Under the pieces are notes generated by a model, which searched no databases, had not been told where the DNA came from, and worked only from the letters and a program-made list of their open reading frames with translations. This document shows positions 14,001 through 24,900 of a DNA stretch of 64,000 bases, in pieces. The translations under genes and the position numbers were made by a program. Source of the stretch: Echinarachnius parma (Eukaryota; Echinodermata; Echinoidea; Clypeasteroida; Echinarachniidae). Each line of letters begins with the position of its first letter. The stretch's first letter is position 1. The stretch spans positions 40,001 through 104,000 of the forward strand of contig JBAMJV010003147.1 of assembly GCA_037951105.1 (NCBI GenBank). The letters are read 5' to 3'.

Positions 14001-17000
14001 CTCATGACCCCAAAATCTAATCAGATCATCGGCCCTCCAAAATACATACATGTACCAAGTTTGGTCAGAATCTGTCAATCCGTTCTTGAGATAACGCGAT
14101 CACGAGAACGGGACGTACGGACGGACAACCCGAAAACATAATGCCTCCTGCAACTTCGTTACGGAGGCATAAAAATGCGATGGGCACCTTATGATTCAAA
14201 GGCATGCACTCTACTAATCTTGCCACACCACGTCCAAGATTCCAAGATGGAAAAAACATGTTTCTGGTCAACTATCTACTCACTTCTCACAAATCATTTT
14301 AAAATTCAGGTATCACTGTATCCTCTCGGAGAAAATACAGTGATACCCGAATCTCCATACTCACAAAAAATCATGAAATCCACCACAAAAGCCAATATCA
14401 TGATAGAATATCAAATAAGATGGACCTAAGCTCAAACTCATACATTTCTATTTCTCCTAAAAAACAAGAGGATTTCTCTAGATGATAAGTGCAGTCCCTC
14501 AATGAGTACCACCAAACAAACGTGAACAAAAATTTGATGTACTAACCATCCTGCGGCCCATGTTGCAGTTGGTACCCTTAAAAAAGGGATTTCTCTATGA
14601 TTAATGCAGTCCCTATAAAAAAAAGAACCACTAAACAAAGTGAAAAACAAATTTGATGTACTATCAATCATATTCGGTGCTATATAAATCAAAACAATAT
14701 TATTATTACTAACCATCCCTGCGGCCCCTGTTGTAGTTGGTGGGTCTGGCGGGCAGGTTTATCTCGACGTCCACTTGTCTGGTCTGGCGCGCCTGGATCT
14801 TGGTCATCTTGCCAGAGTGGATCTTGGCCTTGTGCGCCTTTAGGTCAATGTCCGTCCGGAACGCGTTGGTGAACTCAACATTAGCACAGCCGTCCTCCTC
14901 GCACATGTAGTGGTCAGTGCGGAAGTGGTCCGCTAGGTCAATGTACTCTCTGGATTAAGAAGAGGGAAAAAAGTGGCGCAATTCAATCAAATTTATTTTT
15001 TGTCCCTCGTTGCCCAGTCAGGCAAACTAACACAAGATTTTTCAAATTCTAGTGGCCCTGAACATAAAATTGGTGGCCCCAAAACAAAGAAAAACCTGAC
15101 AAATCCTCCAACATTGTGTTGCCCTTCTGGGTAAGTAAAATTTAGCCTAATGAAATGTTGGTGCCTCCCCCCCCCCCCCCCCCCCCCCCCAGGCCAGTGA
15201 GCCTGTTCTCATTATTTCAAGCACTGTGTAAGGTTCCCAAAGGGTCCACCTCACCCCACTCACCCATAGAATTGGTTCATGATTCCATCGCTCTCGCAGA
15301 AGTGACAGAAGTAGTGCTCCCTGCGCAGATGACGCATCAACTCGTCCTTGTCAAAGTAGCGCACGTCACAGAACTCACAGTTGGGATGGCCCTTGTACGA
15401 TGTATCGTCAGGGTCGCCGAGGCGTCGGTGCTGGGCCAGCTCCTTGCGAGTGTACAGCTTGCGCTCCGAGGTCAGGACCTGATTTTGAAGTAAATGGGAA
15501 CCAAATGAGCAACATTTTGGTTTAAAAGAGTTCATTATTGCAGTGGATACATGAATAAGAGCATCATGAATTGATTTATTGAAACAAATAAAACTACAGT
15601 AGTGCTCCCTGCTCAGATGACACATCAACTCATCCTTCTCAAAGTAGCGCACGTTAGTACTGGGCCAGCTTCTGGGCCAGCTTCTGTATAGCTTGCGCTC
15701 TGAGGTCGATGAGCTTGTCGATATCTCCAGTCCAGCGCTAGTGGCGCGAACGGGCAGTGGATTTATACATTTCACGGGCGGGTATTGAATTTATTCCGAT
15801 ATTTCTGCATTTAACGCATCGTTAGGTTCGGATTTTACCACACAAGCCCTTTTTATATACTTATTCAACAATATTGATCAATTATAAATGTTTTCTGTAA
15901 CTTTCCCAAAACTGTTATTCATCTTTAATGGGAACCAAATGAGCAACATTTAGGTTTCAAAAAGTTTCATTATAATGCAGAAGATCGGAAGTGCGAACCT
16001 ATGTATAAGAACATCATGAATTGAACAAATAAAACTACAGTAGTAGCACAAATCACAGGAAATAACGGTTGGTACAGCCTGCGCTCTGAGGTCAGGACCT
16101 GTTCTCGACATAAAAGGTTACCATAAGAATTTGTAGACCCATGTCAAAAAGGGTCTACGTTATAAATCACGCGTTGGATCAAAAGTGCAAAACTATAGTC
16201 ATAGGAAAATTAACCTGTATAATATTAAAACTCCCACATGTTGCACTGATCAAGAATTTTGGATATTTAAAGGCGTACACAAGTTTTTCTTTGTATAAAT
16301 GTAAACTTGTGGCCCAAGTGGCCAGTATTCATCAAATTTTGTGTGATGCTCTAAACAAACAAATTGCTCTCAAGAAAAAAGCATACTTTCCTCTAAAAAA
16401 TGTCTACTTTTAAAAATCTTATTCTCTTTACTACTGAAAATAGGATTTTGAACAAATGCTAATTCTGTTTTAATATTGGCAGTTTGGAATTCCTGTTGTT
16501 CAATGGGCTTCCAAAATAAAAACTTTCCAGAATCAGTAGGTAAGCGTGGGGGTCGAGCTCACCCCTGCAAGTCAAGGGGTTGAATGCATATATGCTGCAT
16601 TAGCCCTGGTTGGGAAACCAATAACTTTGGATGCGGTCAGCAGATTACTGGTCCAATTCTTACCTTGATGTGATCCACACAGAGCTGACAGAAGAATAAC
16701 TCATGATCCTTGCGCACGTGATCCTGCAACTGTCTGAACGAATCATCGGGAGAGCGTTTGATGCCGCACGTTTTGCACTTGTGAGCCAGCAGCTTACGAT
16801 ATTCTTCCTGGATCCGGCTTGTTGCGAAGGAGATGCCGTACTTGCGGTCATATGGAAACTTGTGCGAGATGATTCCCTCGTACGGGTGCAACTTGTTCAT
16901 AAAGATGACCTTTGATAAAAAAGAACAAAACGTGAAGGGATGCAAAGTGGTTCAAATGTTAAATTCAGATTAAGCCACAATTTCACATGATGTTTGCTTG

Positions 17001-18495
17001 CACAATGGAGCTCTGAGTAAAACAGGCATGAGGCCATACCTGTTCTTGTCATGTGTAAAATACTCTGTATGTTACACATGACACCACACACTGCGTGGTG
17101 CCTTTGTTCTATCCCGGTAGCGTCCGGTTGTAACCATTAACAACTCATTGTGAACTGGGTCAAAGTGAATTCGCCAACACCCCTCGCACAATCAATTGCC
17201 CCGCCGAGCGAAAAAATAACGCACTACGTCAATGTGATTCTGTATGCTACACACAAACGGTATAGGTGGTGGGGCTAGTGCATGAGGCTACGATTGTTTT
17301 ACTATCCTTCATTCGTGCAGCGGCGCAGTTACATGTACATCAACAGGACCATCACATAATGATAAAACTAGCCAGTCACTCTTAGCCACAACATTGCTCA
17401 AATTTGCGTGTTAATGAATGACGATCATCATAAATCTGTGAGAACCTCATCATGCGTGTGTTTAATTTACCAAATTTTGTTTTGACATGAACAATTTCAT
17501 TTTAATGATATTGATACTTCATCTTAAATTCTTAGACATCCACACTCATTGACATTGATTGGTCAATTTTGATGATGTTCTGTAGATCAATTCCAAATCA
17601 AATAAAATGATATTTAATTAATTAATTTTGAAATTGAAGCCGTAACACGTAATACCATATTTTAAATTAATGCTCACCCACTCACACCACCACTTATACC
17701 GTTTGTGCTTAGCATACAGAATCACATTGACGTAGTGCGTTTTTTTTTCGCTCGGCGGGGCAATTGATTGTTCGAGGGGTGTGAGCGAATTCACTTTGAC
17801 CCAGTTGACAATGAGTTGTTAATGGTTACGACCGGACGCTACCGGGATAGAACAAAGGCACCACGAAGTGTGTGGGGTCATGTGTAACATACAAAGTATT
17901 TTACACATGACAGTACAGGTATGACTCACACTACACAAGTATTACACAGACATCGGTAACACGAGTGCATCCACCAACCATCATGGCTTCATGCTCACGC
18001 TCACTCTTCTTCTTTAGTTCTAAGACTAATCTATGGCATTGAAGGATTTACTATCCATTTCATTAATATTGCTCATCACATCAGTCTACATTCATCTTCA
18101 AATTATTTCACTCTTTATTTCCCTCGATTAAATTAATAAATATCAACATGACAAGAACTTCTCTTTCGACCATTTACACGCCTTACACTCGATATCCCGG
18201 TCGCACATAGTACATTGACAATACGTGTGTTGGCGTGTCAAAAATCAAAGCAATCAATGTATTATCTATGCATTGTCTGCGACACGTAATAGTATGATAA
18301 CGCTCAAGGGGTGCTTACCTTCAGCATTTCCGTGCGGCACACTGCACAATACATTTGGTTGCAAATCACTCGCATCTTGGTGGAACACTTGAAACAAATG
18401 TGGTGATTACAAGGTCCAACAGCATAGATTTTGATTCCCTGGCAGCAGAGAACACAAGTAGATGACAAACTATCGGTGGTCTTCGACATCTTCAA
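11051..18495 (-). CDS. ZNF598: E3 ubiquitin ligase ZNF598 (collided-ribosome sensor)
   Basis: Six exons: 18319-18495, 16664-16909, 15264-15478, 14714-14949, 13130-13181 and 11051-12746. All borders fit splice consensus and phase, giving 2622 bases and 873 residues, close to the human protein. The N-terminus is a RING finger (C14, C17, C29, H31, C34, C37, C50, C53). C2H2-like fingers follow in exons 2-4 (CKTCGIKRSPDDSF, CEFCDVRYFDKDELMRHLRR, YFCHFCESDG). The last exon is disordered and Lys/Pro-rich, with repeated DFP(A/T)L motifs, PPPGF motifs of the kind that bind GYF domains of GIGYF proteins, and a conserved C-terminal FKERNRDLVMKIQDF region with a last zinc finger (CPVCSQVV). The family ubiquitinates small-subunit proteins eS10 and uS10 on collided ribosomes to start quality control. 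ATG at 18495 or 18489 could start it. Introns hold MITEs and decayed exon copies. Confidence 0.95.
13262..13394 (+). repeat. LINE-like 3' tail with ATT microsatellite
   Basis: TTTAAGAGAAATTTAAAAAC followed by GCGCTATATAAGTG and then an ATT run (about 13361-13394) resembles the extreme 3' end of CR1/L2-like LINEs, which often end in such microsatellites. An AGAG and AATAAT simple repeat (13183-13255) precedes it. Heavily truncated. Confidence 0.45.
13480..13720 (+). repeat. Dispersed repeat with GTACCCATTT motif (SINE-like)
   Basis: The segment GGGGTACCCATTTAGACACC plus flanking TGCAATC and GAGCAGAAGG blocks recurs in reverse and diverged form at 28137-28300. Short dispersed repeats with this look are common in marine invertebrate genomes. 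No tRNA-like promoter boxes could be confirmed, so the SINE label is tentative. Confidence 0.4.
13800..14168 (+). repeat. Two-unit repeat rich in TGACCT half-sites
   Basis: Two units of about 150 bp, each with TGACCT repeats, CATGACCCC, CAAAATCTAATCAG, ACCAAGTTTGGTCAGAATC and GAGATAAC-CGATCACGAG blocks. The second ends in GGACGTACGGACGGACAACC. A direct copy of about 80 bp (starting AAATGCGATGGGCACC) flanks the pair at about 13650-13728 and 14171-14249, so the whole block is part of a local duplication within a ZNF598 intron. Confidence 0.7.
14471..14741 (-). repeat. Tandem duplication copying the 3' edge of ZNF598 exon 4
   Basis: Copy A (14471-14572) and copy B (14588-14741) both start GATTTCTCTA and both end with the exon's last bases and donor site (CTAACCATCCTGCGGCCCATG in reverse sense). 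Copy B is the real exon edge. Copy B also holds an extra stretch of about 48 bp that ends TATTATTATT and looks like a tiny LINE or SINE tail, flanked by ACT. Copy A therefore carries a redundant splice donor. Confidence 0.7.
15595..16115 (-). pseudogene. Two decayed tandem copies of ZNF598 exon 3 plus intron
   Basis: The segment 15595-15716 repeats the CATCTGCGCAGGGAGCACTA region and the 5' edge of the exon at 15264-15478, with the middle deleted. About 15925-16017 repeats the intron next to the real exon (ACCAAATGAGCAACATTT). 16060-16115 again repeats the exon start (CTGCGCTCTGAGGTCAGGAC). The array is thus three units of exon plus intron, of which only the first is intact. The remnants are frame-broken and should not code. 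Confidence 0.75.
17034..17930. mobile_element. Inverted-repeat element in ZNF598 intron 1
   Basis: Arms of about 240-250 bp (from CATACCTGTTCTTGTCATGT at the left, with its complement ending near 17930) surround a centre of about 390 bp. Each arm carries a subterminal hairpin formed by GTCATGTGTAA and TTACACATGAC. The arms share blocks such as CCCGCCGAGCG and CACATTGACGTAGTGCG. No transposase and no certain target duplication. Confidence 0.8.
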
Positions 18496-19617
18496 AATTT
18501 GTAGTGTTTAAGACTTCAATAAAAGAAATAAATTAGACTGATTTGACAATTTCTCGAAAATAAAAATATGCACACGTAAAATTAGGTCCAAAGCGCGCGC
18601 GCGATAACGCACATGATATGAGCGCGTAGGCGCGCGCGTGTCTCCCATCGCCCTTGCACGATTGCGTAACATCCATTTCGGGAAAAATGTTGCACAATAA
18701 TGCAAGAGGCAAGGCAATCTTTGGAATCGCGGCGAGTTATTTTGTTTGTTTGTTTGTTTGTCTATTTGTCTGTGTTTTGTTTGAGGGGGCGGGGGGGGGG
18801 GGGGGGGGTGTCGGAGTCATACTTCTATGGGGGTCACATTCGAATACAAACCGACAAGAAGCGAGGAAATGAACACGAGCAGCGCAGGGATGTTGTTATT
18901 TTTGAAATTTCTTTTTCAATTTATTTACTCTCTTTTTATTGTATGTTTATAAAACTTTTTGTTTTTATTATTAGATAAATTTTCCATTTGATTTGACAAC
19001 AAAATTTCAGGTCTGTAACTAAGGCGGGGTGCGTACCCTCCCCCACTCCCCCCCCCCCCCCAATTAAGGAAGGTCCACTTTTCGTCTTGGGCTACGATCG
19101 GTCTTATGTTAACGACTCCTACCCCCCCCCCCCCCCCCCCCAGCTACGCCACATCCGTTGCTACTTTTCAAAATGTCACATAATTATGCATTAGGCTGAC
19201 CCTTTTCCCTCCCCGGCAAACACAAACTGTATACTTTATTTCTTCTTTGATTTGTGTTTCTACATGGCTATTTGATGTTTCTGTGTGTGTGTGTGTGTGT
19301 GTGTGTGAGTGTGCGTGTGTGTGTGTGTGTGTGACTTTTGTGTGTGCGTGTGTGTGTGTGTGTGGGGGGGGGGGGGGGTGGAATGATTGGGGTGAACAGC
19401 TTGTGTATTTTCCCATTATTTGTTTAATATCATTTCTGTTTGTTAAATTAGTGTTGTGTGCCCCCGTACTACGACACTGTATAATCCTGCTTGTTTCAAC
19501 ATACAAAAATGGTCAAATACACATTGAATTTAAACAAACAAAATAGCAAAGAATAACAATAACAAGTATAATCTTTAATATCCATACTTCCATTTTAATT
19601 TTAGTCACCCAGTCAAT
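18496..19617. other. ZNF598 upstream region and low-complexity DNA
   Basis: Directly upstream of the ZNF598 start lies a CpG-rich patch with GCGCGC blocks (about 18590-18640), a plausible promoter on the minus strand. Beyond it are a TTTG run, G and C homopolymers (18785-18808, 19047-19062, 19122-19141), and a GT microsatellite (19281-19362) followed by a G run. No other gene is seen. Confidence 0.5.
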
Positions 19618-20309
19618 GGGCCGTATGCATAAAAACAAGCAATTGCTTATAAGCAAATGCTTTAAGCACAAGCAAGAGCTTGTCAAGCAAAAGATCAAGT
19701 TCAAGCAATTGCTTAAATTCGTATGCACAAGCCTTTGCTTGTGCTCAAACCTTTTGCTTGCACTGCCAAGCAATTGCTTACGTGTTGGACAAAGGATCGT
19801 TACGGTTGTGCGAACATCGCACTGCAGGGCAACAACGCTTCGTGCCCGACCTGGCAGCCGTATTTTTTATTACGCAAATAGGGGGGAAATAGCGCGGAGC
19901 ATCAGGGGGGTTTCTGTGCAGATCGATGGACAAAAATTGCCGTAAAAAGTCTAAAATAACAGGAATTTGATCACAACATAACCTCTGGAATATGGAGCTT
20001 GAAATCATCCTGAAACGGTACGAAAAATTGATCCTTAAACGCGAATGCCCTGAGTAAGCAAGAGCTCAAGCTGGTGTGGATGTGCTTGAAAAAACGCAAG
20101 CAATTGCTTATCAAGACAAGTAAAAGGTTCGTTTTATGCATACGGTTTTAAGCAATTGCTTGTTTGGTAAGCATTTGCTTACGAGCAGTAAGCAATTGCT
20201 TGTGCTTGTAAGCAAATGCTTTTGCTTGCAAGCAATTGCTTGTTTTTATGCATACCGATTCAAGCAAAAGGCTAGCACAAGCAATTGCTTGTTTTTATGC
20301 ATACGGCCC
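19618..20309. mobile_element. TIR element packed with AAGCAATTGCTT palindromes
   Basis: The ends are GGGCCGTATGCATAAAAAC and its exact complement, with AT on both outer sides. The outer 150-200 bp on each side are made of AAGCAATTGCTT or close variants (AAGCAAATGCTT), spaced irregularly in both orientations. The centre (about 19790-20040) is ordinary sequence. An AT duplication and GGG ends would fit ISL2EU-type elements, but AT is self-complementary, so this is weak evidence. Confidence 0.8.
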
Positions 20310-20738
20310 ATTATAATAACACCATTGTATGCCAATTCATTTTTAATGAAGTGAACTTAATCCGTACCTTTACTTTGTCAAAAATACCACGAACAAAAAC
20401 CTTTACATTTCATTAAAAACATTCAATGTGCAGTGTTGAACTGCGCAATCAACATTGTAATGAATTTAATGGATTCAAAATACACTAACTGTGATACAGA
20501 GGCAAACAAACTACAAACAAAGCATTACAAAATATATATATACGACAAACTATCTTTAGTTACACAAACACCATTTTTACACATACAAATGTCATGATCT
20601 ACCAATCATGTTTTTAACACCCAAAATAGAAACCCAACGTTCTTTACAAATATAAGAAAGAATGAAAACAAAAAGGACAGCACAGTTTTGGTTGAGAGGG
20701 CACTTCAAGAAATATTTTGTTTGTGAGGTAGTGACAAA

Positions 20739-21270
20739 TTAAAGGGATAGTACAGTTCTTGTCAAACTGAATTTTAGTAACCAAAACTTGCACCATATAA
20801 TTGTAAACGAATAATTAACTCCACCATGCCCGAAAGGTATAGACAAGGAGTCTATACTTATATCATTAAAAAAGCAGCCGTTAAACACAAGAGGGCGCTC
20901 TCTAAAAATATATTGGCTTGAACCATTTCTTATGAAAAATTGTGAATATGATACTTTGTTTAAATATTGATTCAATAGAGAGATCATCAACACTTATTTC
21001 AAAACCGTTTAGGTTTATTTAGAAAAAGTTAGGCATTATATCAATATTTGTCTTAAATTATCGAATCATAATGTGGATCCCACATTCATTCCAATTGTAT
21101 ATATTTATAAATTTTCTGCTGTTTCTGAACCGATTTTGATCAAATAAAGTTTGTTTATCTTTAAAATCACGTGCTCTTACAAATATCAGCCTTCACTTGG
21201 TTTTTCATTACGTCACAAATAAATTATTTATTGAAGCGCTCTCTAAACAAAAACTAAACTATCCCTTTAA
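20739..21270. mobile_element. TTAA MITE family 3 (T2/Kolobok-like)
   Basis: The ends are TTAAAGGGATAGTACAG and AACTATCCCTTTAA. A second full copy lies at 53124-53639 and a fragment at 7085-7309. Inner sequence includes GAGGGCGCTCTCT and TCTGAACCGATTTTGATCA. Non-coding, 532 bp. Confidence 0.8.
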
Positions 21271-21382
21271 TGTACAATTTGCAGAAAAAACACAATCTTA
21301 AAGACAGAATAAACTTTGTTTCAGAAACAGTTGAAATATCCATAAATAATTATGCAATTGGAATCAATGTTGCGGACCCCAC

Positions 21383-21413
<31 letters not shown>

Positions 21414-21928
21414 AAACATTAATTGTTGAGTAGCAATTTAAATTTATTAGTAGAAAGACTTGAAATAGGAATACATGCTTGATGATTGATGAGGAAATCC
21501 ATTGAAGCAGCTGAAAAACTACATGGGAAGATGCCATTGTGTATTATGCAATATTATTTTAATTTTGCATTTATCATTTTGTATACAATACAAATTTAGA
21601 ATTGGTATGTCAAAGTAAAAACGTATCAATATGTATACAACGTATAGGCCTAGAGGAGCCCACAAGAGGCTGCATCACTCTAATGATATACAGGTAAGTC
21701 AGCCTTTTGGAATGTAGTCAGTCCTGTAATTTGCATTGACGACTGGCCCGGGTAAATGGTTCCAGACTTTCATAAATTTCTAAAATAATTTCTACAACAA
21801 AATAATACGATAATAATTATGATTATATATATAACTGATATGAAAGGGTTTGATTACGATGATTGAAAAGAATATCAATTATCAGAACAAAGTGTGGGTA
21901 TTCATGGCATTTCAGCACCCTTCCCGTT
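21271..21928. other. Sulfurtransferase 3' flank
   Basis: Contains a reversed fragment related to MITE family 3 (21300-21370, with AGAATAAACTTTGTTTCAGA), an A run (21390-21417) and AT-rich DNA that probably holds the sulfurtransferase 3' UTR. No separate gene. Confidence 0.5.
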
Positions 21929-24900
21929 CTAGCCTTTGTAATAGTTGAACTCCTTCATATCCGCTGGTCCCTTCACAGAGAACTCGTCCCAGGATCCATC
22001 GAACATGGCGACATCCTTTTTGCCAGCCAAGTAGGCTGCAAATGCCGCCATGCAGGCAGTAACGCCGACGTTGCAGGTCGTTGTTAGGGGTTGCGTAAGA
22101 TCGAAACCCTTAGAGGAAAAGAGACTCTGTATTTCCGCGGGAGATTTGAACTGTGTAGATCCATTCTCTAGGAATTCCGTGAAAGGTAGGTAGACGGCAG
22201 AGTTGATAGTCCCGAGTTCCATGCCTGGTGATATGGATAAGGATATTCGCGACGAAAATGAAAGGTAACATAATAGATACAATTATAGGTAACATAATTT
22301 GTTTCATGATAGGTAACATAATATTTCGCCCTATATTATAGTATAGGCGAAATATTGAAAAAAACAATTTTTTTTAGCGACTCCAAGGAGAACTATACTT
22401 GTAAACTTTACTTAGGTTGATGTCTCAAACACAGTTAGTCACAAATTATTCTTGTCAATATTTCATTTTGGCAGTTGAAGTTCACTATCTTAGACAGTTT
22501 CATATTCATTGAAAAAATAAGACCACTTGTTTCAAATTTAGGACAGATTATTCCATTAAGTGTAATATACAAGCATCGAAATCGTCACCTTAAAATGACT
22601 TAATGTGAAATATATATTATATCCTGTACAGATGGACTCAAAGAAAATAACACACACACACACGACACATTGCCGTTATCTATGATACCCTGATACCTAC
22701 TGGGTCAGAAAATGTTCGCATGAATGACACTTTGGTCATGTTGGTGGCTAGGAACACACTTTTGTATATTAAAGGGACTTAGTAACATTGTCCAAACCCT
22801 CAAAATCCAATCGGAATACTAGCAGTTCTCTCATACCTTGTTTTGTTCGTATTAACAAAAAAAAACACGAGACAGGTTTCTGTTTTTCTAATTTCCCTTT
22901 CGTTACAAAGTTATGAACGATTTAAGTTTTCAGAAAAGAAAAACTCCGGTGGAGTTTTGAAACCGTGTACAAAGTGAGTGCAGTGAGTTAGTGAATATCA
23001 CTTTGCATTTTCGCTCATTACTTGGCCATGCAATGTCCATTTGACATGAAATTTTCACACAATACCCTGTGGACATATGATATAACAACAATATACATTG
23101 CATCAACCATTCATCACTTTTTGCACATGTCAACAAAGTTACTAGATCCCTTTAATTGGGCCCGAGCCAGTCGGTCTGATCGAACCCACCTGGCCAAAGA
23201 CCTGGTTCTGAGCCATCGAACCACTGTGGGATTCGGGAGTCTAGCACTTGAGTCTTTCCGGTCTGTATATCCTTGGTGAAATCTTGGAAGGTCTTCAGGA
23301 GATGAGGACGCGGTGTTGCCACGAAGGTAGCCTTTTGGGGTTCGTCCGTTACTCCAGAAGTGACCTCATACCTAGGTTGGCATGAATTAAATTGCGTTCA
23401 ATTGTTTGAAGAAAACTTGACAGACAGAAATATAATCAATTGTGTAATTTTGTTTTGTTTTTTGTACAAACATTGTACTTTTCATTTGATTGAACAGACA
23501 ACTTATAATTTTCAGCAAGGCTTGACATTAAAACTGGCCCAGTAGCCTTGGAAACCCAACCCAGACCAGGCCACAAACATTTGCATTTCTGAATAAAAAA
23601 ACATTTAAACATAATTTGACAATGCATTTCCAGTAAAATAAACACGATTGTTATTATGGTTTAACTATAGTGTTGACGGTTTAGGTGCATGGAAATGATT
23701 GAATTTGTATAACTCTTAAAAGTGGAATATGCAGTTTTAGATTATTATAAACAATTAATTGAAAAGCACACAATTTTGTGTCCAACTCTGCTATACAGGT
23801 TGGCCCCAAAAGACACACATACAATCCGGAACGGGGTACTTCCCATAACAAAGAAAAACAATTAATAGTTCCCATCTTTACAAAGAAAATGATACCAAGA
23901 ACAGCTGCAATTTTAGTCGAAAAGTTTTTGTTTTAGGGCGTCTTTATAGTGACACCATGACAGCTTCCAATTTTTGTCAATTTCTACAAAGTCGTTGCTT
24001 GAAAAATCACCCTTTCCGCCTATGATCAAAATGTGATCAATACGTAAACCTTTGTTAATATTCATTCAACTGTTGAACCAAGGTCGACCGAGCGAAGGGG
24101 CATGGTAGGGATTTAGCAGGGGCAACATTGCCGGGGGTTCGTTTAATGGGCACCCCCAACCGTCCAACGTGTCCTTTTTGGGAACTCGATCGTGCATTGA
24201 CAGTTTTTTTGATACTCTGAATTAACTTTGTAACGGGCAAGGACAGAGAGGGGGGTTGAGAGGTGGGGTTGGAATTTTTTTTCCTGAGGGTATAATTTTT
24301 CTTTGTAAAAGATTATCTATCCTGTGAAAGGAGTCATTGGCCTGTATTCACAAAGGAGGTTTGTACAAACCCCGGTTCAAACCGCGGTTTACATCTACGG
24401 AATGCCAATTGTAAACTGATGGAGAGAGAATGTAAATTCCTTACTTGTTAACAATGTTGATGGTACACATTCTCTCTCCATCAGTTTACAATTGGCATTC
24501 CATAGATGTAAACCGCGGTTTGAACCGGGGTTTGTACAAACCTCCTTTGTGAATACGGGCCATTATGTTTCTATACTATCATCTGATCATGGGAAATATC
24601 CCGTTCCGTTTTTTTTTATGGGCCACCCTGTATGGTTACGTACCCTTCCTTTGTCCATGCCTTCAACCCTCCATCCAGAACAGACACCTTGTCGTGTCCA
24701 AAGTAGCGGAACATCCACCAGACCCTCCCCACGGTCTTCACCTTGAAGTGTGGGTCATTATCGTAGATCACTACATGGGTCTCATTCCTGATGCCAAGCC
24801 TGGATAGATAAACAAAAAAACAGTTATGAATATTTCATGTAGGTATACCAATTACCTATATTGCCAAACAAATTTGACCCATTCAATGACTGTTTGAATT

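Noticed and set aside
16141-16413. Plus-strand frame of 90 codons
   Set aside because: It lies in a ZNF598 intron next to decayed exon copies and resembles no family.
19616-20008. Frames through the AAGCAATTGCTT element, with a short helix-like stretch near 20000
   Set aside because: I considered a relic of a transposase or Myb-like domain, but the stretch is too short and unsupported.
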